Translations under genes and position numbers: made by a program
The notes under the pieces: generated by a model
Databases searched by the model: none
Told to the model about the DNA's origin: nothing
The model's input: the letters and a program-made list of their open reading frames with translations, nothing else
Source: Microthrixaceae bacterium
GTDB taxonomy: Bacteria > Actinomycetota > Acidimicrobiia > Acidimicrobiales > Poriferisodalaceae
NCBI GenBank assembly: GCA_011523825.1
Contig: WTFX01000010.1
Location: 29,963 to 93,962, forward strand
DNA length: 64,000 nt
Direction: 5' to 3'
In this document: piece after piece, positions 28,182 to 37,440 of the stretch
How the letters are laid out: every line of letters begins with the position of its first letter
How positions within the stretch are numbered: position 1 is the stretch's first letter

Positions 28182-29366
28182 GTGATTGCGAGCGGGAACG
28201 CAGAAGGCGACGGGGGAATGGCGCTCACAGCACCACAAGCCGATGACGCAGACGCGTCTGGCGACCTAGCCGCCAGCCGGCTGGCGCGCCTGATGCGCCC
28301 CTTCGTGGGTGTCGCTGTGCCTGCGTTCGCTGCGGTCGCCGCCCTGCTGGTGGGCGCTGTCATGCTGCTCACCTTCGGCGCAAACCCTCTGGTGGCCTAC
28401 GGCGAGCTGGTCACGGGTGCGTTCGGCAGCGCCGACAATCTTGCGGACACCGCGGTGCGGGCCATGCCTCTGGCCCTCGTCGGTGTCGGTATCTGCATCG
28501 CGTTCCGCACCGACGTCATCAACATCGGCGGCGAAGGTCAGATCATCCTGGGCGCGATCACCGCCACAGTCACTTCGATGGCCTTCGACGACGTGCCGCG
28601 GATGTTGCTGGTGCCCATGGTGATCGTCGCGGGGGCGATCGGCGGCGGCTTCTGGGGTGCGATTCCCGGGGCGCTCAAGGCCTACGCGGGTGTCAACGAG
28701 ATCTTGTCCACCATCATGATGAACCTCGTTGCGTTCCACTTCCTGAGCTTCCTGCTTCAGGATCTCCTGATCGAGCCGGGCGCCATCAAGATCCAGCAGA
28801 CGCGCCGGCTCAGCCCCAACGCCGACTTGCCCCTGCTCCCCGGAGGAACCCGGCTGCACATCGGCGTGCTCATCGCGATCCTGGTGGCAGTGCTGGGTTA
28901 TCTCCTGCTGTTTCGCAGTGCGCTCGGCATGCGATTGCGCGCCGTCGGCCACAACCCGGATGCCTCCCAGTACGCCGGCATGGCGGTCAAGAAAAGCATC
29001 ACCCAAGCACTGGCGTTCAGCGGGGCCTGCTGCGGTATTGCCGGCGCTGTGCTGGTGTTCGGAAGCGAATCGCACCGGCTGATCGGTGAAGGCGGCGCGG
29101 CGGCCTTCACGCAGAACGCCGGCTTCAACGGCATCGTGGCGGCGCTGTTCGGCGCGCTCCATCCGATCTTCACGGTGCCTGCGTCGTTCCTGTTCGGGGG
29201 GATGCTCACCGGCGGCAGCGACATGCAACGGGCAGTCCAAGTGCCCGCCGCGCTGGTAGTGGCGCTGAACGGCGTCGTCGTGGTGTTCGTGGTGGGCAGC
29301 TTGCGGCTGCGTGATCGGCTCAGGACGTGGGCGGGAGAGGTCTCGAGCTACGGAGGCCGGGCGTGA
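28182..29366 (+). CDS. ABC transporter permease, BMP/nucleoside-uptake type (first subunit)
   Basis: 394 residues from GTG 28182; an ATG at 28218 is an alternative start. Eight or more hydrophobic segments are present. Typical BPD_transp_2 features are INIGGEGQIILGAI, the YAGVNEILSTIMMNLVA loop and GMRLRAVGHNPDASQYAG facing the ATPase. It pairs with the next permease, whose GTG start overlaps its stop. It opens an operon of two permeases, a BMP lipoprotein and a double ATPase. Confidence 0.92.
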   Translation: MIASGNAEGDGGMALTAPQADDADASGDLAASRLARLMRPFVGVAVPAFAAVAALLVGAVMLLTFGANPLVAYGELVTGAFGSADNLADTAVRAMPLALVGVGICIAFRTDVINIGGEGQIILGAITATVTSMAFDDVPRMLLVPMVIVAGAIGGGFWGAIPGALKAYAGVNEILSTIMMNLVAFHFLSFLLQDLLIEPGAIKIQQTRRLSPNADLPLLPGGTRLHIGVLIAILVAVLGYLLLFRSALGMRLRAVGHNPDASQYAGMAVKKSITQALAFSGACCGIAGAVLVFGSESHRLIGEGGAAAFTQNAGFNGIVAALFGALHPIFTVPASFLFGGMLTGGSDMQRAVQVPAALVVALNGVVVVFVVGSLRLRDRLRTWAGEVSSYGGRA

Positions 29367-30295
29367 GCGATTTCTTCACCGTGAGCGTGCTCGTTGCCAC
29401 CCTGGCGTCGGGCATCCGGCTGGCGACGCCGTTCCTGCTGTCGGCGCTGGGTGAGACCATCGGCCAACGATCCGGCGTGCTGAATCTGGGCGTCGAGGGC
29501 GTGATGCTGATTGGCGCGTACGCCGCCTACATCACGGCGCTGCGGACCGGCAGCGTCGTAGCTGGCGTGATTGCGGCCATGGCTGCCGGTGCGGCAATGG
29601 GCGTGGTGTACGCCTTCATCACGGTGGTGATGCACGCCACCCAGGGCATCAGCGGCATCGGCATCTTCCTGTTCGGTCTGGGCTTCACCGATCTGCTCTT
29701 CCGTCAACAAGTGGGCACCCCGGTGCCGATCGACGGCCTTCGGGGCCTCGACATGGGCGCGCTCTCCGACCTGCCAGTCGTGGGGGAGCTGTTCTTCCAG
29801 CACAGCGTGCTCACGTACGTCGCGTTCGCCCTCGTGCCGGTGGTGTGGTTCGCCATGAACCGCACGACCTTCGGGCTGAATGTGCGAGCTGTAGGCGAAA
29901 CCCCCGAGGCCGCCGACACGCTTGGCGTGCGCGTCAACGTGGTGCGCACGCAGGCGATCATCATCGGCAATGTGATGGCGGGCCTCGCGGGCGGGACCCT
30001 GGCGCTTGACGTCGGCATCTTCCAGCAGAACCTCACCTCGGGGCAGGGCTTCATCGCCGTAGCGCTCGTGTACTTCGGGGCGTGGCGCTCGAGCGGCGTG
30101 ATGGCGGGGGCGCTGTTGTTCGGCGTCGTGTCATCCACCGTGCTGCAGCTCAAGACGCTCGGCATCATCGTCGGCGCCAACTCGACCATTGCTGCGATGG
30201 CGCCCGCAATCCTGACCATCGTGGTGCTCGTGCTCGTCAGCCGTCGCATCGGGGCGCCGTCCGCTTTGACGGTTCCGTTCGAACGAGACAACTGA
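29363..30295 (+). CDS. ABC transporter permease, BMP/nucleoside-uptake type (second subunit)
   Basis: 310 residues. I choose GTG 29363 because GGAGG lies 7 bases upstream and the GTGA overlaps the previous stop, although the frame extends further. It has the paralogous pattern VLNLGVEGVMLIGAYAAY and LNVRAVGETPEAADTLGV. Together with the preceding protein it forms a heterodimeric channel for a nucleoside or similar solute. Confidence 0.93.
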   Translation: MSDFFTVSVLVATLASGIRLATPFLLSALGETIGQRSGVLNLGVEGVMLIGAYAAYITALRTGSVVAGVIAAMAAGAAMGVVYAFITVVMHATQGISGIGIFLFGLGFTDLLFRQQVGTPVPIDGLRGLDMGALSDLPVVGELFFQHSVLTYVAFALVPVVWFAMNRTTFGLNVRAVGETPEAADTLGVRVNVVRTQAIIIGNVMAGLAGGTLALDVGIFQQNLTSGQGFIAVALVYFGAWRSSGVMAGALLFGVVSSTVLQLKTLGIIVGANSTIAAMAPAILTIVVLVLVSRRIGAPSALTVPFERDN

Positions 30296-30474
30296 CGACG
30301 GCCGCACCGGTTCCCGCATGTGGGGCCGTGCGAGGCGTTGCGGGCACGGGAGCATCGCGCCTATTCGGGGTCGCCTAGCATCGCCTGCAGGCCCGGGACT
30401 CCGCCGAGCCGCGCCGCAAGGCAGCGCACAGATCCGGCGAGAGTTCTCGACAGGGCCGATCCGGGAGGGAACAC

Positions 30475-31473
30475 ATGTACAGGAAAACCACACGCAGATC
30501 GCTCGTAGCCAAGCTCGTAGCGGTCGCCGCAGTCGTGCTGCTGCTCGCTGCGGGCTGCACCGGTGCCGATGAGGAGGACGCAGGTCCGATCCGGATTGCC
30601 ATCGTGGCGCCCAGCGCCAGCAACGACTTGGCATTCACACAGAGCATGGTCGACGCAGTGAACGCGGTCGGCGAGACGCGCGAGATCGAAGTCGCGGTGA
30701 CCGACGGCACGTTCATCGTGGAGGAGGCCGCTGCGGCGATCCGTGGTTATGCCGAGGACGGCTTCGACCTGGTGATTGCGCACGGCAGCCAGTACGGCGG
30801 TCCGCTCGAGGAGATAGCACCTGACTTCCCGGACACCTCGTTCGCATGGGGCACGGCCGTTGACTTCAAGGGTCTCGACAACGTCTTCGCCTACACGGTC
30901 CGTTCCGATCAGGGCGGGTACGTCTCGGGCACCGTTGCAGCCCAGATCACCGGCACGGGCGTCGTGGGTGTGATCGGCCCGATCGAGGTCGGCGACGCCA
31001 AGCTGTACGTCGACGGATTCGCGGCCGGTGTCGCTGCACAGGACTCGTCGGTGACCACCAACATCGTGTACACCGACTCGTTCAGCGATGTGGCATTGGC
31101 GGCCGAAGCGGCCGAGGCCCACATCTCCAACGATGCCGACGTGCTGACCGGTTCGGCGCAGATGGTCGTGGGTGCGACCGGCGTCGCCAACGAGCACGGC
31201 GTGGCGTGGTTTGGCACTCAGGCCAATCAGACGGCGCTCGGCGAGAGCATTGTGGTGGCTTCGCAGGTGTACCACTGGGAGGTGCTGCTCAACGAGATGA
31301 TCGACAAGATCGAGGGCGGCACGCTCGGCGGCGAAGTGATGACCGCCACGCTCGCCAATGGAGGCATCGTGATCGAGTTCAACGATGGCTATGGCCTCGA
31401 TGCCGGGATCCAGGCGGCTGCGGAGGAAGTCATCGCTGGTATCGCGGACGGCTCGATCTCGACCGGCCAGTAA
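30475..31473 (+). CDS. BMP-family substrate-binding lipoprotein
   Basis: 332 residues from ATG 30475 with a GGGAGGGAA binding site. The signal peptide ends in LLLAAGC with Cys28 as the lipidation site. The mature domain belongs to the Bmp/Med family (PnrA-like), with RIAIVAPSASNDLAFTQS and a QGGYVSGTVAAQITGTG ligand-lobe segment. Family members bind nucleosides or, in some cases, other small metabolites. It lies between the permeases and the ATPase of the same operon. Confidence 0.93.
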   Translation: MYRKTTRRSLVAKLVAVAAVVLLLAAGCTGADEEDAGPIRIAIVAPSASNDLAFTQSMVDAVNAVGETREIEVAVTDGTFIVEEAAAAIRGYAEDGFDLVIAHGSQYGGPLEEIAPDFPDTSFAWGTAVDFKGLDNVFAYTVRSDQGGYVSGTVAAQITGTGVVGVIGPIEVGDAKLYVDGFAAGVAAQDSSVTTNIVYTDSFSDVALAAEAAEAHISNDADVLTGSAQMVVGATGVANEHGVAWFGTQANQTALGESIVVASQVYHWEVLLNEMIDKIEGGTLGGEVMTATLANGGIVIEFNDGYGLDAGIQAAAEEVIAGIADGSISTGQ

Positions 31474-31508
31474 CAGGCACGATCAGCTTGAACGGCCAGC
31501 ACCGACGA

Positions 31509-31540
31509 GCCGGGGCCACGGCCGCAGGCCGGGCCCCGGC
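31509..31540 (+). promoter_or_regulatory. GC-rich intercistronic hairpin
   Basis: GCCGGGGCC (31509-31517) pairs perfectly with GGCCCCGGC (31532-31540) around a 14-base loop, in the gap between the binding-protein stop and the ATPase start. Such hairpins often protect upstream mRNA, so that the binding protein is made in excess over the ATPase. Confidence 0.5.
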
Positions 31541-31547
31541 CTCGCCG

Positions 31548-33062
31548 ATGCTGGAGATGACCGGCATCACCAAGCGTTTCCCGGGTGTCGTCGCGAACGA
31601 GAACGTCGACCTGGTCGTCCAGCCCGGCGAGGTGCACACCTTGCTGGGGGAGAACGGGGCCGGCAAGAGCACGCTGGTGAAGATCCTCTACGGCCTGTAC
31701 CGGCCCGACGAGGGCGAGATCAAGATCCAGGGAGAGCCGGTCGAGATTCCCTCGCCGGCGGCTGCGATCGACCATGGCATCGGCATGATCCACCAGCACT
31801 TCATGCTGGTCCCGACGTTGACGGTGGCCGAGAACGTGGCGTTGGGCCTGCATGGGCGCCGGGGCCTGGCGGACATGGGTCCGGTGCGGCAGCGGCTGAT
31901 GGAGGTGTCCGAACGCCACGGTCTCGCCATCGACCCCGATGCGTACATCTGGCAGCTGGCCGTCGGCGAGCGTCAGCGTGCGGAGATTCTCAAGGCGCTC
32001 TACCGGGAGGCACAGCTGCTGGTGCTCGACGAGCCGACGGCGGTGCTGACGCCTCCCGAAGTCGAGGATCTGTTCGCCACGCTGCGATCGCTGACCGACG
32101 AGGGTCGCGGGCTCATCTTCATCTCCCACAAGCTGGCTGAGGTCATGGTCATCTCCGACCAGATCACGGTGCTGCGAGACGGCTTGGTCGTGGGGCGCAC
32201 CACGCCTGCACAGACCACCCGCGAAGGGCTGGCATCGATGATGGTCGGGCGGGAGGTGAAGCTGGGCCGCGAGGTGCCCGACCAGGACTCCGGCGACCAG
32301 CGTCTGACGGTGGACCGCCTCCGAGTGCGCGGCGACCGGGGGAACATCGCGCTTGACGACTTCTCTGTGCACGTGGCGAGCGGAGAGGTCGTCGGCATTG
32401 CAGGCGTATCGGGCAACGGGCAGCGCGAGTTGGCCGAAGCGATCTTCGGCCTGCGACCCATCGAGTCCGGCACTGTGCAGGTTCGCGGCGAGACCATCGC
32501 GGCACCGTCGCCGAAACAGGTCCGCCGACGTGGCGTGGCGTTCGTGCCCGAGGAACGCATGCGCCACGGCGCCGTCGGCGAGATGAGCGTGTCGGAGAAC
32601 CTGATGCTGGTCGACTATCACAAGCCGCCCTTCGCCCGCGGCGGGCTGCTCCAGTTCGGCATCATTGCCGAGCGCTGCTGGGAGCTGGTGCGCCGCTTCA
32701 CCGTGAAAACCCCTGCGCTGAGCACCGAGACCTCGCACCTGTCGGGCGGCAACATCCAGAAGGTCGTCATCGCCCGCGAGTTCTCCGCGGACGCCGACGT
32801 GCTCGTGGTAGCGCAGCCGACCCGTGGCATTGACATCGGCGCAGCCGAATACGTGCACGAGCGCCTGCTGGAGAAGCGCGCGGCCGGTGCCGCGATCCTG
32901 CTCATCACCGAGGATCTCGACGAGGCCCTGCAGCTCTCGGATCGGGTCGTCGTGCTCTTCGAAGGCCAGGCCATGTGCGACCTGCCTCGAACGGAGGCCA
33001 CCACCGACCGTGTCGGCCTGCTCATGACCGGCGTCAGCGAGGGAGCTTCAGCGTCCGCCTGA
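31548..33062 (+). CDS. ABC transporter double ATPase, BMP/nucleoside-uptake type
   Basis: 504 residues from ATG 31548, chosen because domain homology begins directly there. The first nucleotide-binding domain has Walker A GENGAGKST, signature LAVGERQRAEILKAL and Walker B LLVLDEPTAVLTP. The second has a degenerate Walker A (GVSGNGQRE), signature LSGGNIQKVVIAREF and VLVVAQPTRGIDIG. The degenerate second Walker A is normal for this RbsA/YufO family. It completes the importer whose other parts precede it. Confidence 0.95.
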   Translation: MLEMTGITKRFPGVVANENVDLVVQPGEVHTLLGENGAGKSTLVKILYGLYRPDEGEIKIQGEPVEIPSPAAAIDHGIGMIHQHFMLVPTLTVAENVALGLHGRRGLADMGPVRQRLMEVSERHGLAIDPDAYIWQLAVGERQRAEILKALYREAQLLVLDEPTAVLTPPEVEDLFATLRSLTDEGRGLIFISHKLAEVMVISDQITVLRDGLVVGRTTPAQTTREGLASMMVGREVKLGREVPDQDSGDQRLTVDRLRVRGDRGNIALDDFSVHVASGEVVGIAGVSGNGQRELAEAIFGLRPIESGTVQVRGETIAAPSPKQVRRRGVAFVPEERMRHGAVGEMSVSENLMLVDYHKPPFARGGLLQFGIIAERCWELVRRFTVKTPALSTETSHLSGGNIQKVVIAREFSADADVLVVAQPTRGIDIGAAEYVHERLLEKRAAGAAILLITEDLDEALQLSDRVVVLFEGQAMCDLPRTEATTDRVGLLMTGVSEGASASA

Positions 33063-33142
33063 TCGTTGAGCGCCGGGCCTCGGGGGTGGGGCAGAATGGG
33101 CGCACAGGGATGTCGCACCTGAATGACGGGGGAGGCTGTGAC

Positions 33143-34294
33143 ATGGCCATGACAGAAGCACGCAAGAGCGCTGGACCACTGGCGGCCAACGGCAAGGTGC
33201 CGGTCTACGACGCGGACGCGCACATCGCCGAGCCGACGTCGGTGTGGGAGGAGTACGCCGATCCCAAGTACCGGGATCTGATCGCGCAGTGCCGGATCAT
33301 GGGTGACGGCAGCGATGCCATGTTCGTCGAGGGCAAGAGGCTGCGCAACGGCATCGCGCCGGCCTGCATCCCGCACGCCTATGGCACCGACGTCACCTGG
33401 GACGACATCGTGCCCGGCAGCTACGACCCGGCCGCTCGCTTGTCGGTGATGGACGACGAGGGCCTCGACGCGGCGCTGATGTTCCCGTCGCTCATGCTGA
33501 TCTCGGGCGACATCAACGACCCAGACATCGCCGTCGAGAATGCCCGTGCCTACAACCGCTGGATGACCGACTTCTGCTCGGAAAACCCGAACCGGCTCTT
33601 CGGTATGGGCGTCTGCCCGCTGCAGTCGATCGACGGGGCAGTCGAGGTGATCGAAGAAGTGGCGAATGCCGGGCTGACCGGCATCACGTTCCGGCCCGAG
33701 CGGTATCACGGGATGGAGCTGTTCTCCGACGAGATGAACCGCGTCTGGTCGGCGGCCGAGCACCACGACCTGACCGTCGGCATCCACGGCAGCTTCGGCT
33801 CGAGCATGCCGAGCTTTGCCAAGACCCGCTACGAGAACCAGTTCTACGTCCACATGGTGTGCCACCCGTTCGAGCAGATGGCATCGGTGATGGAGATGGT
33901 GGCCTCCGGCGTGCTCGACGACCACCCCATGCTGCGGGTGGGTTTCTTCGAGTCCGGCCTCGGCTGGCTGCCGTACTGGCTCGACCGCCTCGACGAGCAC
34001 AAGGAGGCCATGGGCCACCTCGTGCCGCGGCTCAAGCGCGACCCCACCGAGATCTTCTCCGAGCAGTGCTTCGTGACCATGGAAGCCGGCGAAGGCGAGG
34101 CCTTCGAGCAGGTCGCCGCGATGGGCCTGGCGCACACCGTCGTGTGGGGTTCCGACTACCCGCACTACGACTGCACGTTCCCCGGCGCCCTGGCCGAGCT
34201 CAACGAGACTTTCGCGGGCTTCGACGACGAGGTCGGCGCCCTGCGCGACGAGGTCGTCTACACCAACGCCCGCCGCTTCATGGGGCTCTCGTAG
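33143..34294 (+). CDS. Metal-dependent amidohydrolase (Amidohydro_2, ACMSD-like)
   Basis: 383 residues. ATG 33143 is favoured by the GGGGGAGG 7 bases upstream; an in-frame ATG at 33110 is an alternative. The N-terminal metal motif reads YDADAHIAEP, with a single His-x2-Glu pattern usual in this subgroup. Central histidines are present, and the late catalytic Asp is in WGSDYPH. These TIM-barrel enzymes are decarboxylases or hydrolases of ring-cleavage and acyl intermediates. Its last four codons and stop form the first copy of a triplicated hairpin. Confidence 0.88.
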   Translation: MAMTEARKSAGPLAANGKVPVYDADAHIAEPTSVWEEYADPKYRDLIAQCRIMGDGSDAMFVEGKRLRNGIAPACIPHAYGTDVTWDDIVPGSYDPAARLSVMDDEGLDAALMFPSLMLISGDINDPDIAVENARAYNRWMTDFCSENPNRLFGMGVCPLQSIDGAVEVIEEVANAGLTGITFRPERYHGMELFSDEMNRVWSAAEHHDLTVGIHGSFGSSMPSFAKTRYENQFYVHMVCHPFEQMASVMEMVASGVLDDHPMLRVGFFESGLGWLPYWLDRLDEHKEAMGHLVPRLKRDPTEIFSEQCFVTMEAGEGEAFEQVAAMGLAHTVVWGSDYPHYDCTFPGALAELNETFAGFDDEVGALRDEVVYTNARRFMGLS

Positions 34295-34373
34295 CCCCAT
34301 GAACATCGGGCACAGCATGGGGCTCTCGTAGCCCCATCAACGTCGAACACAGCATGGGGCTCTCGTAGCCCCA
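34280..34373 (+). repeat. Three tandem 37-bp units, each a perfect hairpin
   Basis: ATGGGGCT-CTCGT-AGCCCCAT is repeated at 34280, 34317 and 34354 (the last copy lacks the final T), separated by two related 16-base spacers that differ at four positions. The first copy spells the end of the amidohydrolase gene (Met-Gly-Leu-Ser-stop). All three sit between convergent genes, so they may act together as a terminator. Confidence 0.93.
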
Positions 34374-34386
34374 GACTGCCGACGCC

Positions 34387-35592
34387 TCAGGGCGTTTCGG
34401 GGACCAGGGTTCGGTGGTAGACGGCTCGAACGGCTAGAGCCTCACGCAGCTCGTCGGTCATGTCCTCGGCGAACTCTGAGCGGTAGCTGGAGTCGAGCAC
34501 GACCGACACGGCGAACTGCAGCCCGGAGAACAGCCCGATGAAGGCTGCCACCAGCACGAGCTGGCGGCTGAACAGCAGTTCCCCGCTCCACAGCGGGAGA
34601 CTCACCACCCACGAGTCCTCCCAGGTGAGCTGGCTCAGCGTCGTCCACTGCAGCAGGGTGCTCTCTCGCACGGTGAACACGCCGAAGAGCACGTAGAAGC
34701 ACGTGACGATCACCGCCACCAGCGCGATCTGGATGCTCTGGGCCACGAACAGCAGCAGGCTGACGTTGAATCGTGCTCGGCGTCCGAGGGGCGGTGAATC
34801 GGGTGCCGGGGAATCATCCGTCGGGACCAAGGTCGCGATAGGCGTCTCCGCACAACGAGAGCGCACATCGGCCCACGACGAGAAGCGGGCCATGTCCACG
34901 GCAAGGCGCCGTACCGAGATGATGACGAACAGCGCCCCGACGGCCACGAGCAGCGCGGCGATCATCCCGAAGAACGGCAGCGTGAAGTCGTTGGCCACCT
35001 GCCACATCTCGGCATTGAGGAAGATGAACGCCGAGAACACCAGCAGGATCGGCAGCGACTTGGCCAGCAGCGTCATGACCTGGCCCACTTGACGCCAGAG
35101 CTGGCCCACCGACCATCGCACCATCGGCAGCAGGCCCCAGCTGGTCACCACGTAGGCACCGAGCAGCAGCACCGCGTTCAGGCCTGCGGCGAATGCGGCA
35201 TCGACAATGACCGAGTCGGACGATCCCAGACCGGCGAAGACGGCCCCGAGCACGAGGTAGGCCAGCACCTCCCAGACGCCGAACCGGTCGGGGAGTTGCC
35301 ACAGACGTCGTCCCCGCAAGAGATTCACGAGCACCACAACGCCCGCCATCACCGCCAGGCCCACCACGAAAACGGCTGCCTGGGCCCACCCCGTCCAGCG
35401 ATCTCCGAACACGAAGAAGAACTCGACGAACACCACCAGCGCCAGGAATGGCGCGGCGCGGGTGAGCACGTCGGAGCTTGCGGAGTAGTCGTGGATCAGG
35501 TGCGGCAGGCCTCTGCGCACGAACCACCGCTCGCACCGGTGTCGCTCGGCGGCGAGGTCATGCTCGCTGCCTGCCGCGTCGGGGTTCCCCAT
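34387..35592 (-). CDS. Integral membrane protein of unknown function
   Basis: 401 residues from ATG 35592, which has AGGGTG upstream; the frame is open a little further. After a polar N-terminus of about 55 residues there are eight hydrophobic segments, with a long Pro-rich cytoplasmic loop in the middle (near TDDSPAPDSPPLGRRA). No transport or enzyme motif is recognisable. It converges with the amidohydrolase gene over the hairpin array and is divergent from the dienelactone hydrolase gene. Confidence 0.75.
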   Translation of the reverse strand: MGNPDAAGSEHDLAAERHRCERWFVRRGLPHLIHDYSASSDVLTRAAPFLALVVFVEFFFVFGDRWTGWAQAAVFVVGLAVMAGVVVLVNLLRGRRLWQLPDRFGVWEVLAYLVLGAVFAGLGSSDSVIVDAAFAAGLNAVLLLGAYVVTSWGLLPMVRWSVGQLWRQVGQVMTLLAKSLPILLVFSAFIFLNAEMWQVANDFTLPFFGMIAALLVAVGALFVIISVRRLAVDMARFSSWADVRSRCAETPIATLVPTDDSPAPDSPPLGRRARFNVSLLLFVAQSIQIALVAVIVTCFYVLFGVFTVRESTLLQWTTLSQLTWEDSWVVSLPLWSGELLFSRQLVLVAAFIGLFSGLQFAVSVVLDSSYRSEFAEDMTDELREALAVRAVYHRTLVPETP

Positions 35593-35681
35593 GGCGGAGC
35601 ACCCTAGGAAACTCAGCCGGGCCAGCCAAGATCGCGGCAGCAATGACATCGACTGTGCAGGGGCCGCTAGACATTGGCGCC

Positions 35682-36359
35682 ATGGGACAGACGATTTCCT
35701 TGACAGCTTCAGACGGCACGACCTTCAGCGCCTATCGGGCCGAACCCTCGGGGCCGCCGAAGGGCGGCGTCGTGGTCGTGCAGGAGATCTTCGGTGTGAA
35801 CGACCACATCCGCAGCGTGGCCGACGGCTATGCCGCTGACGGCTATCTGGCGGTGGCGCCGGCGCTGTTCGACCGTGTCCGGGGCGGCGTCGAGCTGGGT
35901 TACAACGCCGAAGGCATCGACGTGGGACGCAAGATCGCCTTCGAGGACCTCACGGTGGATCAGGTCATGGACGACATCGCGGCAGCGGCTGACTGCGCCG
36001 CCGAAGGCGGCAAGGTCGGCATCGTGGGCTACTGCTGGGGCGGGTCGATGTGCTACGTGGCCTCAGCCCGCCTGACCGACAAGATCGCCGCAGCTTCGGG
36101 TTACTACGGCGGGCAGATCATGCCGCACCTTGACGAGCGGCCCACCGCTCCGTTGCTGCTGCACTTCGGCACCGAGGACCACGGCATCCCGCTCGAGAAC
36201 GTGCATGCCATCGCCGACCGCTGGGGTCACATCGGCGTTCACATCTACGACGGCGCCGACCACGGCTTCAACTGCGACGCCAGGGCCAGTTTCCATCCCG
36301 ATGCCGCCGCTCTGGCCAAACAGCGCACTCTCGATCATTTCGCCGAGCACTTGAGCTGA
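35682..36359 (+). CDS. Dienelactone hydrolase family protein
   Basis: 225 residues from ATG 35682; an in-frame ATG at 35643 would add 13 residues. The nucleophile is Cys118 in GYCWGGSM, the acid is in GTEDHGIP and the His is in DGADHGFNCD, giving the Cys-Asp-His triad of carboxymethylenebutenolidases. It opens lactones or hydrolyses related esters in the cytoplasm. The aromatic pathway genes it usually serves are not adjacent. Confidence 0.92.
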   Translation: MGQTISLTASDGTTFSAYRAEPSGPPKGGVVVVQEIFGVNDHIRSVADGYAADGYLAVAPALFDRVRGGVELGYNAEGIDVGRKIAFEDLTVDQVMDDIAAAADCAAEGGKVGIVGYCWGGSMCYVASARLTDKIAAASGYYGGQIMPHLDERPTAPLLLHFGTEDHGIPLENVHAIADRWGHIGVHIYDGADHGFNCDARASFHPDAAALAKQRTLDHFAEHLS

Positions 36360-36454
36360 GCCTTCGGCGCCGGGACGGGAGGCGCAAAGAGCATCGGCAG
36401 GGGCGCACGTTCGTCGGGTTCGTAGCGGATGTGCTCGTTTGTCGGCATCTGGCC

Positions 36455-37348
36455 TCAATCGCCGAGCAGGAGGACACCTCGGTCCACGGCGGGGCCGCCC
36501 TCGGCGTTCAGCACGTCGAAGCGCACGGCGCGGGTCGCTGGGCCGAAGTCGGTGACCGGGAAATCGTCCCAGACGCGCACCGTGATGGTCGACGGCATGA
36601 GCACCATGGCGCGGAAGCGGCAGACGATGCGGCGCACCCTCGACGGGTCGCGGTCGGCAACGGCGTCGACGACGGCCGAAGCGCCCAAGGCCAACGTGGC
36701 GGTGCCGTGCAGGATGATGCCCGGCAGCCCCGCCTTGCGGGCAACGGCCGCGTCAGTGTGGATCGGGTTCCAGATGCGGGCGCACTCGGTGTAGCTGTGC
36801 GCGGCGCCGTGCGCGACGGGAACGGCAATCTCGGTGAGCGGCTCGGCCGGCAGCTCGCCGAAGTCCGGTTCTGCAGGCGCATCGGGATCGGGCCTGTCGT
36901 CGCCGGTGGTTTCCACATTGAGGTACATCCCGCCCTGGTAGGTCGTGGCCACCGGGCCGCCGTCGGCATCGACCGTGTCGATGCGCATGGTCTGGAACGT
37001 GCCCGGCTTTCGCTGCTCGACGCCGGAGTACGTGAGGCTCGTGGTCAAACGGTCACCCGGGCGCACCAACCGGTGAACCGTCACATCGTGCGTGGCATGC
37101 ACCGAACGCCGGACCTCATCGGGCGAGATGCCCCAGCGGTCCGAGACGTCACGGCCTGCCACGATCACCGGCCACTCCGGGCACACTGCGAACATCGGGT
37201 GAGCCACCACACCGTCATCGGCGAGCGTGTCGAAATAGCAGTCGTGGGTGTCGCCGAGCGAGGCCGCGTATGCCATCGTCCAGCGTTCGTCGACGTCATG
37301 GTCGATGGGCCCGATCGTCTCGCCCACCATGTCTGAAGGAACCGGCAT
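36455..37348 (-). CDS. MaoC/FAS1-like double-hotdog dehydratase
   Basis: 297 residues from ATG 37348. The first hotdog half is FAS1-like (residues about 8-140), the second is MaoC-like with the hydratase motif YTECARIWNPIHTDAAVARKA, giving the catalytic Asn/His and Asp in a D-x4-NPIH-like arrangement. These enzymes hydrate or dehydrate (R)-3-hydroxyacyl-CoA. It is divergent from PlsC, with starts 92 bp apart, and fits the acyl-CoA metabolism of this region. Confidence 0.85.
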   Translation of the reverse strand: MPVPSDMVGETIGPIDHDVDERWTMAYAASLGDTHDCYFDTLADDGVVAHPMFAVCPEWPVIVAGRDVSDRWGISPDEVRRSVHATHDVTVHRLVRPGDRLTTSLTYSGVEQRKPGTFQTMRIDTVDADGGPVATTYQGGMYLNVETTGDDRPDPDAPAEPDFGELPAEPLTEIAVPVAHGAAHSYTECARIWNPIHTDAAVARKAGLPGIILHGTATLALGASAVVDAVADRDPSRVRRIVCRFRAMVLMPSTITVRVWDDFPVTDFGPATRAVRFDVLNAEGGPAVDRGVLLLGD

Positions 37349-37440
37349 CGTCTTCGTCCTCACCCTCGGAGAGCACGAGCGTAGTGACATCGCAGATTCC
37401 GGATCCGCGCGGACCGCTTGCGAAACGCCAGAATCTCTGT

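Noticed and set aside
34280..34373. Short CRISPR-like array (21-base repeats, 16-base spacers)
   Set aside because: Only three units, the spacers are near-copies of each other, the first repeat is coding sequence, and no cas gene is present.
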